A DNA stretch of 64,000 bases from an uncultured Bacteroidota bacterium (GTDB lineage Bacteria; Bacteroidota; Bacteroidia; Bacteroidales; GCA-2748055). The position numbers were made by a program, and so were the translations under genes. How positions within the stretch are numbered: position 1 is the first letter of the stretch; every line of letters starts with the position of its first letter. The stretch is taken from the NCBI GenBank assembly GCA_937129385.1, contig CAKZNC010000102.1, positions 18,194 through 82,193 of the forward strand, written 5' to 3'. This document shows, piece by piece, positions 50,501-58,020 of this stretch. A model generated the notes under the pieces. The model saw only the letters and a list, made by a program, of their open reading frames with translations. It did no database searches and had not been told where the DNA came from.

Positions 50501-50636
50501 CAATCTGGTTGCTGTTGCCCCTGACATCTGCTTCGTCCTGGAAAGGATCAGTTATCGTCGCAGACTGAGCAGAGGCAGATAATTGACAGATCATCAACAA
50601 TTGTAACAGAAATATAAACTTTCGTCCTCTTTTCAT
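44523..50636 (-). CDS. Giant (2037 aa) secreted multidomain protein with T9SS type A sorting domain
   Basis: Signal peptide; divergent tandem N-terminal repeats; PKD-like 'ATWYWEFGDINSGTL...HEYSAPGNRDVSL'; MAM/jelly-roll-like segment; Omp28-like segment; C-terminal 'KVYPNPVQYDLYIEPGEEIIGTVVIEITDMTGRTLKQ...GLVPGTYLIFMKQNGQLKGRNTFIKAR'. Confidence 0.88.
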   Translation of the reverse strand: MKRGRKFIFLLQLLMICQLSASAQSATITDPFQDEADVRGNSNQIVVTLTSDTLIAEIATSQASLDVFLGGFSDPGSNITTLIQGLTTSDIALSSENTVATLTVPASSDYYITADESITFSVPAAALQESAADLPAGTVSVTNLNSTITGDAGDLDTGAPESSFRNADQTYTLTLENNLWHTDITTSADLLDSVMGIFSGGTYFPDLVDQLQSSDLSVSGDGSTLTITFGQTADYYIPSDEVITANVTTGLLAYEEVLDNSDETFTISNEDPVISITSESYSETEIRTGLISFDVTLTGDKWISNPAVSNFRNNVVSGGVWDTDVAPLLEITRVDDYTIAIVAPQVATFDIANSETVEVTALSGDLAYTSSGNFTASQTKSITPASVIISGSATFDGVDEGDIRSNSYTITLTLYEDEWDPDIGNNNNTNRDLINSLLLLPAESTAELAMQSVILNGNNDGADNTSISGNIVTINVPVVSGFDISQDVDLGFLVPHEALVNSSSDVNTGYFASINRLAPTIEIKSIPDPLYESALNSTSIGVRVYEDDFDDPLDEANFDLMIQPSNPGISISSVNRINEDSCVLQLSYTGEMSVNHTIDLNIQGSELNSGAAITGAVSPITVFALIEPEISGVSIDDSPMGIGDLVTATITVEEPFVISTFDSITGYVAGRLLINGSLAKVSETTYTAEFEITEGSNPQFASADPIPVTGVQLFNDTVPGNIFDGSIIQGSDLLDSERPWVGLVSFNNGTYKIGDAIVATLQSPEAGLSFDEFLTTINAVQLSESNLTAYEAGSGVYQLIYTVNEGDADVISPAQIPVNIVFVDEAGNTSNPKTDFSGSSPVIDANNPHILSVDEASSGIMIPTNSVIFDIGSDESGLVLGSSTIINTVTPATGRLTLAPQGAQDYRLFYEIGPDDPEVGEGLLSATIALEDPAGNESVFLGGISSQDVSIVTSKPDARLLGGGEICAGDSAVLNISIAGGVPPYDIDLYKNGASIGIYYAVRNSIDIQVSPATSSEYEVYSVTDSLGVIAYFNDKVQVEVNALPNVSFSPSIRKIFSVDGGGSYLLPASPTGGIFSGSGVVQTEGRFYPEIAGVKDSIQITYMYEENTTGCRGDDTVYFDVLPTSGGLTITYPDVTREGIICYDDTQFLVEGNNVDGLIGSFHMYRVEKGGDVEVSEAIVDAFPNDNRAMIDPSVLIDASRRYRVEYHYTWKGEVIVAEEEIEFDYIGEVVFDEDLPATICRDGADLDLEAIPDNGSKFEFTGTGVIGNELLGYSFEPDSGLIGSNIITYIFTSDAGCTREASMEIITFDVPEVHFTPQDVCIPPIDQETGEGGGPIAFTNETNKAGLVATWYWEFGDINSGTLNYDTIPGDGVARNVIHEYSAPGNRDVSLYVETIEGCDASYDTIIEFADKPKAIFRAVSDCWIRGEPIEFRNTSSSNKSWESFTWKVSDTGGSWDTTFVTMDPDSLARVYFNDDEVVYTVEMIAKNIAGAQLFCYDTLTEKDFELKPTQGFEEGSTGILMDFEASNQKWTPDSSSLTNYSSWEWGTPYFRGYDPPVENNAAWYTNKKDIAEAENSWIQSQCFDLRNLERPMIRMDVMRSFDLTRDGAVLQYSLDNGNSWNTVGNIGEGINWYNAFDISNRPGGGKAGNGSPFGWSGSKNQEADTSWVMVAHDLDAIMNERLVIFGIYYATDGASITDNQGFAVDNIFIGERTKRGLLEHFTSTVDEESGVADTVIYDFVDANPLDVTNLQYHLNYNGFDPVYDRNPAPASARAFYYGVSELPFALLDGGPSAENRYDFGSEPTAAQLKSLTLESPLFDLDLTFQSYSDHLTGNVKMTALENISSMNVLLNLAVVKSTEHVLVDRNGDEELLTYRNIVLDMIPTAGGKVYGGSWSPGDLKSEHFTWQYEHVDELDIADLRMVAFLQNRETGKVLQVIEAESIHPNRVVQRETGKMKVYPNPVQYDLYIEPGEEIIGTVVIEITDMTGRTLKQAELQDHTPVIEINTAGLVPGTYLIFMKQNGQLKGRNTFIKAR
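49030..50565 (-). repeat. Divergent tandem protein repeat (about 4-5 units of roughly 110-130 aa) at the N-terminus of the giant protein
   Basis: Recurrent pattern '(D/S)xxRxxxxxxxVTLxxDxW...DIxxSExVxxxVxxxAL' in successive segments (ADVRGNSNQIVVTLTSDTL; SSFRNADQTYTLTLENNLW; TEIRTGLISFDVTLTGDKW; GDIRSNSYTITLTLYEDEW). Confidence 0.65.
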
Positions 50637-50652
50637 GGAAAAATGATTTCAA

Positions 50653-51843
50653 TTAGTTAAATCTGCCATTTGCATCCGTTTTCATAAGAGATATCAGGCT
50701 GTTTCCTTCCAACGAACTGGTTCCAACCAGGATCAATCCGCCGTCCGGCGCTGCATCCACAGCGAAACCCGACTGGTTACCGAGTTCTCCGTACTCACGC
50801 GGATCACCGATCAAAGCACCTTCACTGTCCAGTACCACCAGGTACATGTCCCTGTTCTCATTGACAGTCGTAGTTCCGAATACCACGATGTTTCCTTCAG
50901 AATTTAAAATGCAATCTTCACCTTTAATGTCTGCTCCGTTGGCCCAGATAGTTGCAGAATGTCCCGGTGCTGTAATCTCACCACTCTCCACGGAAAACCT
51001 GAAGAGCCTGGTCTCATCTAATCCGGTGACAGTACTTTCTGTGTACCCCATCACATAATAATCATTGCCAATGCGAACAACTGACCTCGCAAAGTTGTCA
51101 TCCTCATCACCAAATGCCCTGGCATCAAGCACATTACAGTTTTCGTCAAGACTGATCAGGTAAATATCCGTACCCTCCATTGTACCATCATCATACGTAC
51201 ACGCACAGATATACCCATCTGCTGTCCTGTAAATGAAATTGGCCTCATCGTCATCATCCAGGTCCGACCCTTCAAGATCATAGATCAGTTGTCCCGCTTC
51301 GTCCACCATGAGGATCCAGAGGTTCTCATCCTCATCTGTGGTTTTCTTTCCTGCAATGACAAATCCTCCCGAATGTCTCTGCACCACATGGTTCAAAACA
51401 TCATTCTCCTCCCCACCGAACCGGCGTGTCCATATCGTATCCCCTACTTCGTTCGTCCTGACCAGGAATATGTCTGTTTCAAATTCATCATCAGCAGTTG
51501 TGTCGGTCAGGGTGCCTCCAAGCAGGAAACCATCCCCAAGGAGGAGGAGCGCATTGCCTGCTGTCTGGTAATCTCCACCATAAACGATGGGCGAACCTTC
51601 TTTCTGATTCCCCGCCTCATCGGTGAGAATAAGCACCATCCTGGCAACTGAATCCGGTACGACCGTACCCGTAACAGCATACCCTTCAGTACCCATCGAC
51701 TGTACATCTCGTCCAACATCACCAAGGTAACTGCCGTAAAACTTTATAAAAGCGTCCTTTTGAAGATCAGAGATCTCTTCCGTGCAGGAGGATGCAAGGA
51801 CGGCCAGACTGACTGCACAAATGATTTGGAGATGGCGCTTCAT
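50653..51843 (-). CDS. Lipoprotein with beta-propeller-like repeats
   Basis: Lipobox 'LAVLASSC'; repeated '(F/Y)GGxxxDxxxxVxxxxxGGFxIxGxT' type segments. Confidence 0.75.
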   Translation of the reverse strand: MKRHLQIICAVSLAVLASSCTEEISDLQKDAFIKFYGSYLGDVGRDVQSMGTEGYAVTGTVVPDSVARMVLILTDEAGNQKEGSPIVYGGDYQTAGNALLLLGDGFLLGGTLTDTTADDEFETDIFLVRTNEVGDTIWTRRFGGEENDVLNHVVQRHSGGFVIAGKKTTDEDENLWILMVDEAGQLIYDLEGSDLDDDDEANFIYRTADGYICACTYDDGTMEGTDIYLISLDENCNVLDARAFGDEDDNFARSVVRIGNDYYVMGYTESTVTGLDETRLFRFSVESGEITAPGHSATIWANGADIKGEDCILNSEGNIVVFGTTTVNENRDMYLVVLDSEGALIGDPREYGELGNQSGFAVDAAPDGGLILVGTSSLEGNSLISLMKTDANGRFN

Positions 51844-52911
51844 TTATTCTAAAATCTTTTTTGGATGATAGATCGGGAACATGTATCCGGCCGAAATGGT
51901 CACATGGTTCAGCAATAGGTTATCAGTCACATAAAATGATTCAAAAGCAAGCTTCTGAACAAACCGGTCTGACCCTTGCGGTACCTGGTTCAGCATCTGG
52001 ACGCAGAACCTGGCATCCATAAATAATTCCCCGGGACCAACCTTATATTCCAGGCCAATACCTGCAAACGCAGCCAGGTTCAGGAATCTCCTGACGGACA
52101 TGATATCCACATTGGAGACATTTACAGGGTCGTACCTGGTCTTATCGGTATTAGCATATTCACGGTAACCATCCCCTGTGGCTGTAAACAATAGGCTTGG
52201 GGCCATGCCGATCAAAATTGTCGCACGCAATCCATCGCTATTTATTTGATAATTTACACTCAAAGGGATACTGAGCCTGTTTTGTGTCTCATAGTAATCG
52301 ATCTTTGTAAAATCAGTAATTTCTCCTGTGAATACCTGCTCTTCCGTTTCATTGTCCAGGTAAAAATCAAACCTGTTGTGACTGAAAGTTATCTCACCGG
52401 ACAATCCAAATCGCTCATTTAGCCGCTTGTTTATCCTGAATGATCCGTGGAATCCCGCTCCGCCAGGCAGATAATTACCTTCGTTTGAGACATAGTTATA
52501 GGTTCCCAATCTCCCGGTGACCAATGGAAATGTAAAATTGGCCCCAAGGCTGCCCCCGATCATTAAAACAGGTCGCCGGTCATAACTCTCCATCAGAACA
52601 ATAAATTCCCGCGGGTCGGTAGCTACCGATTCGTAAGCGGGATATTCTGAAAGGAATTCAAGCATGACACGATCCGCATCTTCAAGGTTATCATCATACA
52701 GGTAAGAAAGGATCACCAGTTTATAAGCCTGAAGCTTTTCTTCTGATGTGAAGCCCTGTTCCAGGCAGCCCGACAACTTTTCGGGAACCGTCTCGATCAA
52801 TCCGGCATCGAACATGTCCTGTGCCTCCTCAAGAATAAAAGCACAACCCTCCTGTGCTGAAAGAGAGGTCAACATCATTGAGGTTACAAAAAACAAAACT
52901 AGTTTCTTCAT
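51844..52911 (-). CDS. Outer-membrane beta-barrel protein with helical N-terminal (TPR-like) domain
   Basis: Signal peptide; helical 'AFILEEAQDMFDAGLIETVPEKLSGCLEQGFTSEEKLQAYKLVILSYLYDDNLEDADRVMLEFLSEYP', then alternating beta strands 'LGANFTFPLV... GFHGSFRINKRLNERFGLSGEITFSHNRFDFYL ...SAGYMFPIYH'. Confidence 0.75.
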   Translation of the reverse strand: MKKLVLFFVTSMMLTSLSAQEGCAFILEEAQDMFDAGLIETVPEKLSGCLEQGFTSEEKLQAYKLVILSYLYDDNLEDADRVMLEFLSEYPAYESVATDPREFIVLMESYDRRPVLMIGGSLGANFTFPLVTGRLGTYNYVSNEGNYLPGGAGFHGSFRINKRLNERFGLSGEITFSHNRFDFYLDNETEEQVFTGEITDFTKIDYYETQNRLSIPLSVNYQINSDGLRATILIGMAPSLLFTATGDGYREYANTDKTRYDPVNVSNVDIMSVRRFLNLAAFAGIGLEYKVGPGELFMDARFCVQMLNQVPQGSDRFVQKLAFESFYVTDNLLLNHVTISAGYMFPIYHPKKILE

Positions 52912-52923
52912 GATCTATTCATC

Positions 52924-55900
52924 TTATTGTAACTCCTGACAGGTCTTCTTGTATGTGATATCCTCACCAACATAGGTTTCCCATTCCTCTTTTGAAAAGT
53001 TCCTGCGGATCCCGGTGCAAAAATCTTCTGTCAGCATGCTTGCCCTTACAGGCCTTGCTCTCATCGTGTTACTTCCACTTAACAAGTAATTCTCCCGGGG
53101 ATCAAATGCAACAGTAAATACAAATCCCCGGTTGTCTACCATGGTAACAGGAGAATTATTCAGACTATTCATGTCCCATAAAAGTACCTTTCCATCATAA
53201 CTGCTTGAAGCCAGGTAATTCCCTTCCGGACTGAATCTGACTGCTTCAATCCTGGCCGAACTACCACGCAAACTGGTCATTAAATTCCATGAACCGGCCT
53301 CAAACAACCTTACATTTCCCCTCTGATCACCTGCAGCCAGATAGGAACCATCATCACTGAAATCAAGTGAGATCACCGGGTTTAAAACAGTTCCTTTGAT
53401 GGTATCCGGATCTGAAGGATCTTCCAGGTCTATCAATAAGATATGACCCATCCTGTTACTTGCAGCAAGGGTCCTTCCGTCAGGGGAAAGGCAGATATCA
53501 TTGAATCGTGTGGCTGATGAGGCAACCTCTTCAGGTGTCTGGTCACTGATTGTCCATTTCAGGATGGTCCTGTCGATCCCGATGGAATAGAGAACATCAG
53601 GATCGGGTGCAAACTCAACATCCCTGATCCTGCCATCATGACCAAATAGAACGATCGGAGTACTCTCCGTATCGCTGATATTGTATAGATGGATTCCTTC
53701 GCTGCTGGTCCCGGAAGCCAGGTATTTTCCATCTGCACTGATGGCAAGGGCTTCAAGTAACATCTCCTCTTCAACCAGCACCTGGGAGCTGGATGAAGGA
53801 TCTCCAAGGGAACGTATAATGATTCTCCCATCGGTTCCCCCGCTAACAAATCGTTGCGATCCTGGGATGAATTCTATTGCCTTGACCGATTGTGAATGTC
53901 CCCCGTATACATTATAATTCTCACCAAATAGAGCTTTCCTGGCGGCATACAGACCTGCATAGATATCGGCTTCATGTTCTGGTCCGTTGAATGACTCATT
54001 GTAGAGAAAGGCTTGTAATGCCAGGAGTCCTTTCAGATCAGGATCATCATCCCGATCGATCTGGAGGGACTTCACTGCCATTGACTTCGCGATGGAGAGC
54101 ATGCGTCGGCTTTGGGCCTCTTCGCTTGCCTCAACTGCTAATTTTCTTTGCTGTTCAGCCAGCTCAGAATTCTTCTGAGCCTGCGCCTGGGCCACAAGAG
54201 CCTCCTTTGCACTCCGGTCGGCCTGCCGTTGTCGGCGCACAGCCAGATCCGATGCATTTTCTGCTTCGATTCTTCTCTGCTCTGCCAGTTCGAGGGCATC
54301 TTCAGCCTTTTCCCTGGCATCATCTGCCTGTACCTTTGCATCAAGTGCTTCATCCTGGGCAATGCGCGCCTGCCTGGCACTCTCTTCCGCATTCGCCCGC
54401 TCAACCTCAGCCTTTATCCGCTCCGCCTCAGCTTTTGCACTCAGGTCCCGGGTATATAGAAACAGTCCCATTGCAATGACCGCAATTCCTCCAAGGACAA
54501 GAGAAAACATCCTTGTCACCCTTAATCTGCGCTTTTGAAGCCTGATCTTGTTCTCCTCCTCTTTCCTGTACTCCAGCTCACTTTTGTCCAGGAATACCAT
54601 TGCCCTTTCAAATGCGGGATCATATTGCACCGCCCACGTGGGTGTGGGATTCTGCTTATCTCTCCAGTTCAGGGCCAGTTGAAGATCCGGTGGCCGCCAC
54701 AACCCGGCGGTCCCCTGCTGGTAAAGTGCGGCAGCTTCAGAGAGCCGTTTGTACATGTGCACAGAGGCAGCCTCTTCGTCCACCCACAACCGCAGCCGGT
54801 CCCAGATACGCATCAGGGATTCATGGGATATATCTATGACAGTGTCAATTGTCAGTTCCACAGGCTGATAGGGCGTGAGAAAGGTTCTGCTCCCTGATCT
54901 GAATACCTCTGCAATATGTATGATCTCTTCACTCCTGCATCTTGATATCTCGGCGATTCTTTTGATGGCTGCCGGACGCCTTACCCCCCTGTTGTCGCCC
55001 CCTTTTTCAGTGATGGTCTTGAAAAGACGCTCACAAATGATCCGTTGTTGTTCATCCAGCTCATCGTAGGCTTCATTCGCATGATCTGAAAGTGCTTTCT
55101 CCATGCGGCCCACCGCTTCGTAATCCCCTACAGATATCAGCTTTGCAAGATCATTCTGTAACTGCCAGTACTCCCATGTGCGCATCATGGCATGCTGAAG
55201 CACAGGAAGCTGGTCCGTATCATCACCCAGCTCATCCAACAATTGCTCCACGAGTTCGGGTTCAATGCCGGCTCCCCCCACAGAAACAGGACCCTCGATC
55301 GCCTTGCGAAAATCCTGACGTGTCATCTGCGGAATAAGATAATTGCTCAGATTAATGAGCTCAGTGAGATCCTGGAAAACTGAACATTCACCAATAAAAT
55401 CTGAACGCATGGTAATCACTACCTTCACCATGCTCGCAGGATCGGCACATGCTTCGTAGATCATTGCAACAAAACGTTCCGCTTCCATGGCTGTCTGCTC
55501 AGTTGAACCAATGCGCCTGAAACGAAAGATCTCCTCAAACTGATCAACCACAAGCAGGAGTTTCTCATCCTTCTTCAACACTCTTTTCAACCACTCCCTG
55601 AACGAAAGTCCGCCTTCTATCAATTTCTTCGCGTCCCCATCATCTACCCTGCCCTTAAAAATGTTTGAAAATACATTCAGCATGTTACTGACCGGATGGG
55701 TGCCAGGACGCGCAGAGACTACCTTCCAGTCCTTGCCGTGCTGTGATCTCAACTCGGGAATCACGCCACAGTAGATCAGTGAAGACTTACCGCTTCCTGA
55801 TGCACCGGTGACGGCGACAAAATTATGGGTATACAGGGATTTAAGGACAGATTGACTCTGGCCTTCCCTTCCGAAAAACAGATGGGCCTCATCCTGCTTA

Positions 55901-55962
55901 AAAGGACGTAACCCCGGAAAAGGATTAAAAATTTCACCTGGCTGATCGGGGCTGCTGTTCAT
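52924..55962 (-). CDS. nSTAND1 NTPase with TM helix, coiled coil and WD40 repeats
   Basis: 'FNPFPGLRPFKQDEAHLFFGRE', Walker A 'GASGSGKS', Walker B 'KLLLVVDQFEEIFR', TM 'VLGGIAVIAMGLFLYT', Ala/Glu-rich coiled coil, then repeats such as 'IEAVRFSPEGNYLASSSYDGKVLLWDM'. Confidence 0.9.
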   Translation of the reverse strand: MNSSPDQPGEIFNPFPGLRPFKQDEAHLFFGREGQSQSVLKSLYTHNFVAVTGASGSGKSSLIYCGVIPELRSQHGKDWKVVSARPGTHPVSNMLNVFSNIFKGRVDDGDAKKLIEGGLSFREWLKRVLKKDEKLLLVVDQFEEIFRFRRIGSTEQTAMEAERFVAMIYEACADPASMVKVVITMRSDFIGECSVFQDLTELINLSNYLIPQMTRQDFRKAIEGPVSVGGAGIEPELVEQLLDELGDDTDQLPVLQHAMMRTWEYWQLQNDLAKLISVGDYEAVGRMEKALSDHANEAYDELDEQQRIICERLFKTITEKGGDNRGVRRPAAIKRIAEISRCRSEEIIHIAEVFRSGSRTFLTPYQPVELTIDTVIDISHESLMRIWDRLRLWVDEEAASVHMYKRLSEAAALYQQGTAGLWRPPDLQLALNWRDKQNPTPTWAVQYDPAFERAMVFLDKSELEYRKEEENKIRLQKRRLRVTRMFSLVLGGIAVIAMGLFLYTRDLSAKAEAERIKAEVERANAEESARQARIAQDEALDAKVQADDAREKAEDALELAEQRRIEAENASDLAVRRQRQADRSAKEALVAQAQAQKNSELAEQQRKLAVEASEEAQSRRMLSIAKSMAVKSLQIDRDDDPDLKGLLALQAFLYNESFNGPEHEADIYAGLYAARKALFGENYNVYGGHSQSVKAIEFIPGSQRFVSGGTDGRIIIRSLGDPSSSSQVLVEEEMLLEALAISADGKYLASGTSSEGIHLYNISDTESTPIVLFGHDGRIRDVEFAPDPDVLYSIGIDRTILKWTISDQTPEEVASSATRFNDICLSPDGRTLAASNRMGHILLIDLEDPSDPDTIKGTVLNPVISLDFSDDGSYLAAGDQRGNVRLFEAGSWNLMTSLRGSSARIEAVRFSPEGNYLASSSYDGKVLLWDMNSLNNSPVTMVDNRGFVFTVAFDPRENYLLSGSNTMRARPVRASMLTEDFCTGIRRNFSKEEWETYVGEDITYKKTCQELQ

Positions 55963-55982
55963 ATAAACTTGTTTATACTATG

Positions 55983-58004
55983 CTATAGTCTGATTCCAAT
56001 TACCAGAATATCATCGATCTGGGGCTCATCCCCCATCCAGCTTTTCAGTTCTTCGTCAAGCAACTGGTATTGCTTTTCCACAGGGTGCCCCGCGAGCTGA
56101 TGCAGAAATTTAATAAACTTGCCCGTCATGTATTTCCCGCCTTTTGGTCCACCGAACTGATCGGGATACCCATCGGAATACATGTAGATCATATCTCCAT
56201 CCTGGTATGTTATTTCATTGTTCGTGAAGTTCTTCTCTGCTTCTATGATATGACCTCCGACTGGAATCCTGTCTGCTTTGCATTTCATAAGCTCACCATC
56301 CCTCACAAGGATCATTGGATTAAATGCACCTGAATACTGCAGTTTTTTGCTCTTCTTATCAATGGTGACCATCGCCAGGTCCATCCCGTCCTGGATGGAT
56401 TCTGTTTGCGTTTGACGAAGGGTTTCAGTCACCCCGTCATCCAGTATCCTGAGAATTTTAGAGGGCTGCGTCTCATTTTCAACATTCAGAGCATAGTTCA
56501 ACTGGTTGTTCCCAACAATAGACATGAATGCTCCCGGAACACCATGACCGGTGCAATCCACTGCAGAGACTATCACTTTGTTGTTCTTGGATGCCACCCA
56601 ATAGAAATCTCCACTTACAATATCGCGGGGCTTGTAAAAAAAGAATGCATTGGGAATCACCTTCTGCAAGTAATCATCCGGCGGAAGGATCGCCTTCTGG
56701 ATCCTGCTCGCATAATGGATGCTGTCTTCGATCTCATCGTATGCCTTTTGCAGGGAGTCATTCACCTCGGCCAGTAAGTTACGCTGTTCCCTGAGGGTAT
56801 CCCGCTGCGCTTCAATCTCCTCCTTCTGGGCAACTACCTCTGCGGTACGTTCCTTTACCTTTTGCTCCAGTTCATTGTAATAACTTTCTAGCTCTGCGAT
56901 CATCTGGTTGAACTGCTCAGACAGCGAGGTGATCTCATTGTTGCCAACCACCTCGGCGCGCTCATTCATGTGACCTGCTGTGATCCTGTTTACATTGGAT
57001 ACGAGCTTCTTGATGGGGTTGGTGATCACCTTCGTTTTCCTGTATAGAAGGATCACCACGATCAATACTGTGATCGAAAAGACCAGCAGGAATTTAAACA
57101 ATTCCTTACGCAACACAGCAATCTCCTGACTTGTTTCTGAAATGATCCTGATTACTGACTCTTTATACAGACTTGTATTCTTTCTGTCGAGGAATATAAA
57201 ATCCCGTCGCACAGGTGGTTTGGCGTGCCGGTCATCGATAGTGATTCGCTGCCGGGTCTCCATCACCTCCCTGTATTCATCGACAAATGCTGAATCGATC
57301 CTGGCATCTCCATTCAGACACAATGGATTCTCTTTGCCGATGAACAGGTCAACGGATATAATATTGTTCTGTTTCTCAGACATGTTGTTCATCCGCTCCT
57401 TCACAAAATCAATGATGCTGTCTGCCTGCGTAGAATAAACGCCCAGTTCAATCAGGTACTCCCCATCGTTGGTTGGTATGTAGGTGAACTTTTTTAAACG
57501 CTTTGTAGAGTTCTCGATGGTGAATTTCTCACTCAGGAAAGCATTATCCTGCCAGACCTTTTCAAGCATCACCTGGTGCTCCTCGCCAAATTCGACCAGG
57601 TTCAGTCCAAGGTCTGGTTCAAATGTTGTGTTTACTACAATGCCCTCCCTGTTGATCACATATATGTCCTGATCCTCAGGATTCATGCCGATCTGTCTCC
57701 GGATGGCATCAAGGTCTGCAGATTCAATGTTGTCTGTATTACTGAACACCTCATTTACCAGTAGTTCACTGTGAGCTTTGAGCGCAGGCTCAATCTGCCT
57801 TTCAAGGATACGCATTGCCATATCCTGCATCTCATGGATCTGCCTGATCTCCTGGCTGATGATCCGACTTTTGTTCTCGCTGGATTCCTCAAGGATGCTC
57901 CATGTCTGCTGAACATTGATCACGCCAAGGGCCAGCAGGGCAAGTATTGCAGGGATGACTACATTCAGGATCAGCTGATTGAATATCGTGGTACGCTTTG
58001 CCAA
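55983..58004 (-). CDS. Membrane sensor SpoIIE/PP2C phosphatase (periplasmic sensor, HAMP, coiled coil, SpoIIE)
   Basis: Two TM helices, HAMP 'NPIKKLVSNVNRITAGHMNERAEVVGNNEITSLSEQFNQM', 'SRIQKAILPPDDYLQKVIPNAFFFYKPRDIVSGDFYWV', 'VDCTGHGVPGAFMS', 'YMYSDGYPDQFGG'. Confidence 0.93.
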   Translation of the reverse strand: MAKRTTIFNQLILNVVIPAILALLALGVINVQQTWSILEESSENKSRIISQEIRQIHEMQDMAMRILERQIEPALKAHSELLVNEVFSNTDNIESADLDAIRRQIGMNPEDQDIYVINREGIVVNTTFEPDLGLNLVEFGEEHQVMLEKVWQDNAFLSEKFTIENSTKRLKKFTYIPTNDGEYLIELGVYSTQADSIIDFVKERMNNMSEKQNNIISVDLFIGKENPLCLNGDARIDSAFVDEYREVMETRQRITIDDRHAKPPVRRDFIFLDRKNTSLYKESVIRIISETSQEIAVLRKELFKFLLVFSITVLIVVILLYRKTKVITNPIKKLVSNVNRITAGHMNERAEVVGNNEITSLSEQFNQMIAELESYYNELEQKVKERTAEVVAQKEEIEAQRDTLREQRNLLAEVNDSLQKAYDEIEDSIHYASRIQKAILPPDDYLQKVIPNAFFFYKPRDIVSGDFYWVASKNNKVIVSAVDCTGHGVPGAFMSIVGNNQLNYALNVENETQPSKILRILDDGVTETLRQTQTESIQDGMDLAMVTIDKKSKKLQYSGAFNPMILVRDGELMKCKADRIPVGGHIIEAEKNFTNNEITYQDGDMIYMYSDGYPDQFGGPKGGKYMTGKFIKFLHQLAGHPVEKQYQLLDEELKSWMGDEPQIDDILVIGIRL

Positions 58005-58020
58005 TGTATTATCTGGTTAC

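Noticed and set aside
52924-55962. nSTAND1-WD40 as an anti-phage (Avs-like) defence gene
   Set aside because: No effector nuclease, TIR or protease domain and no defence neighbours; tightly embedded in an envelope/T9SS operon, so a signalling role is more likely.
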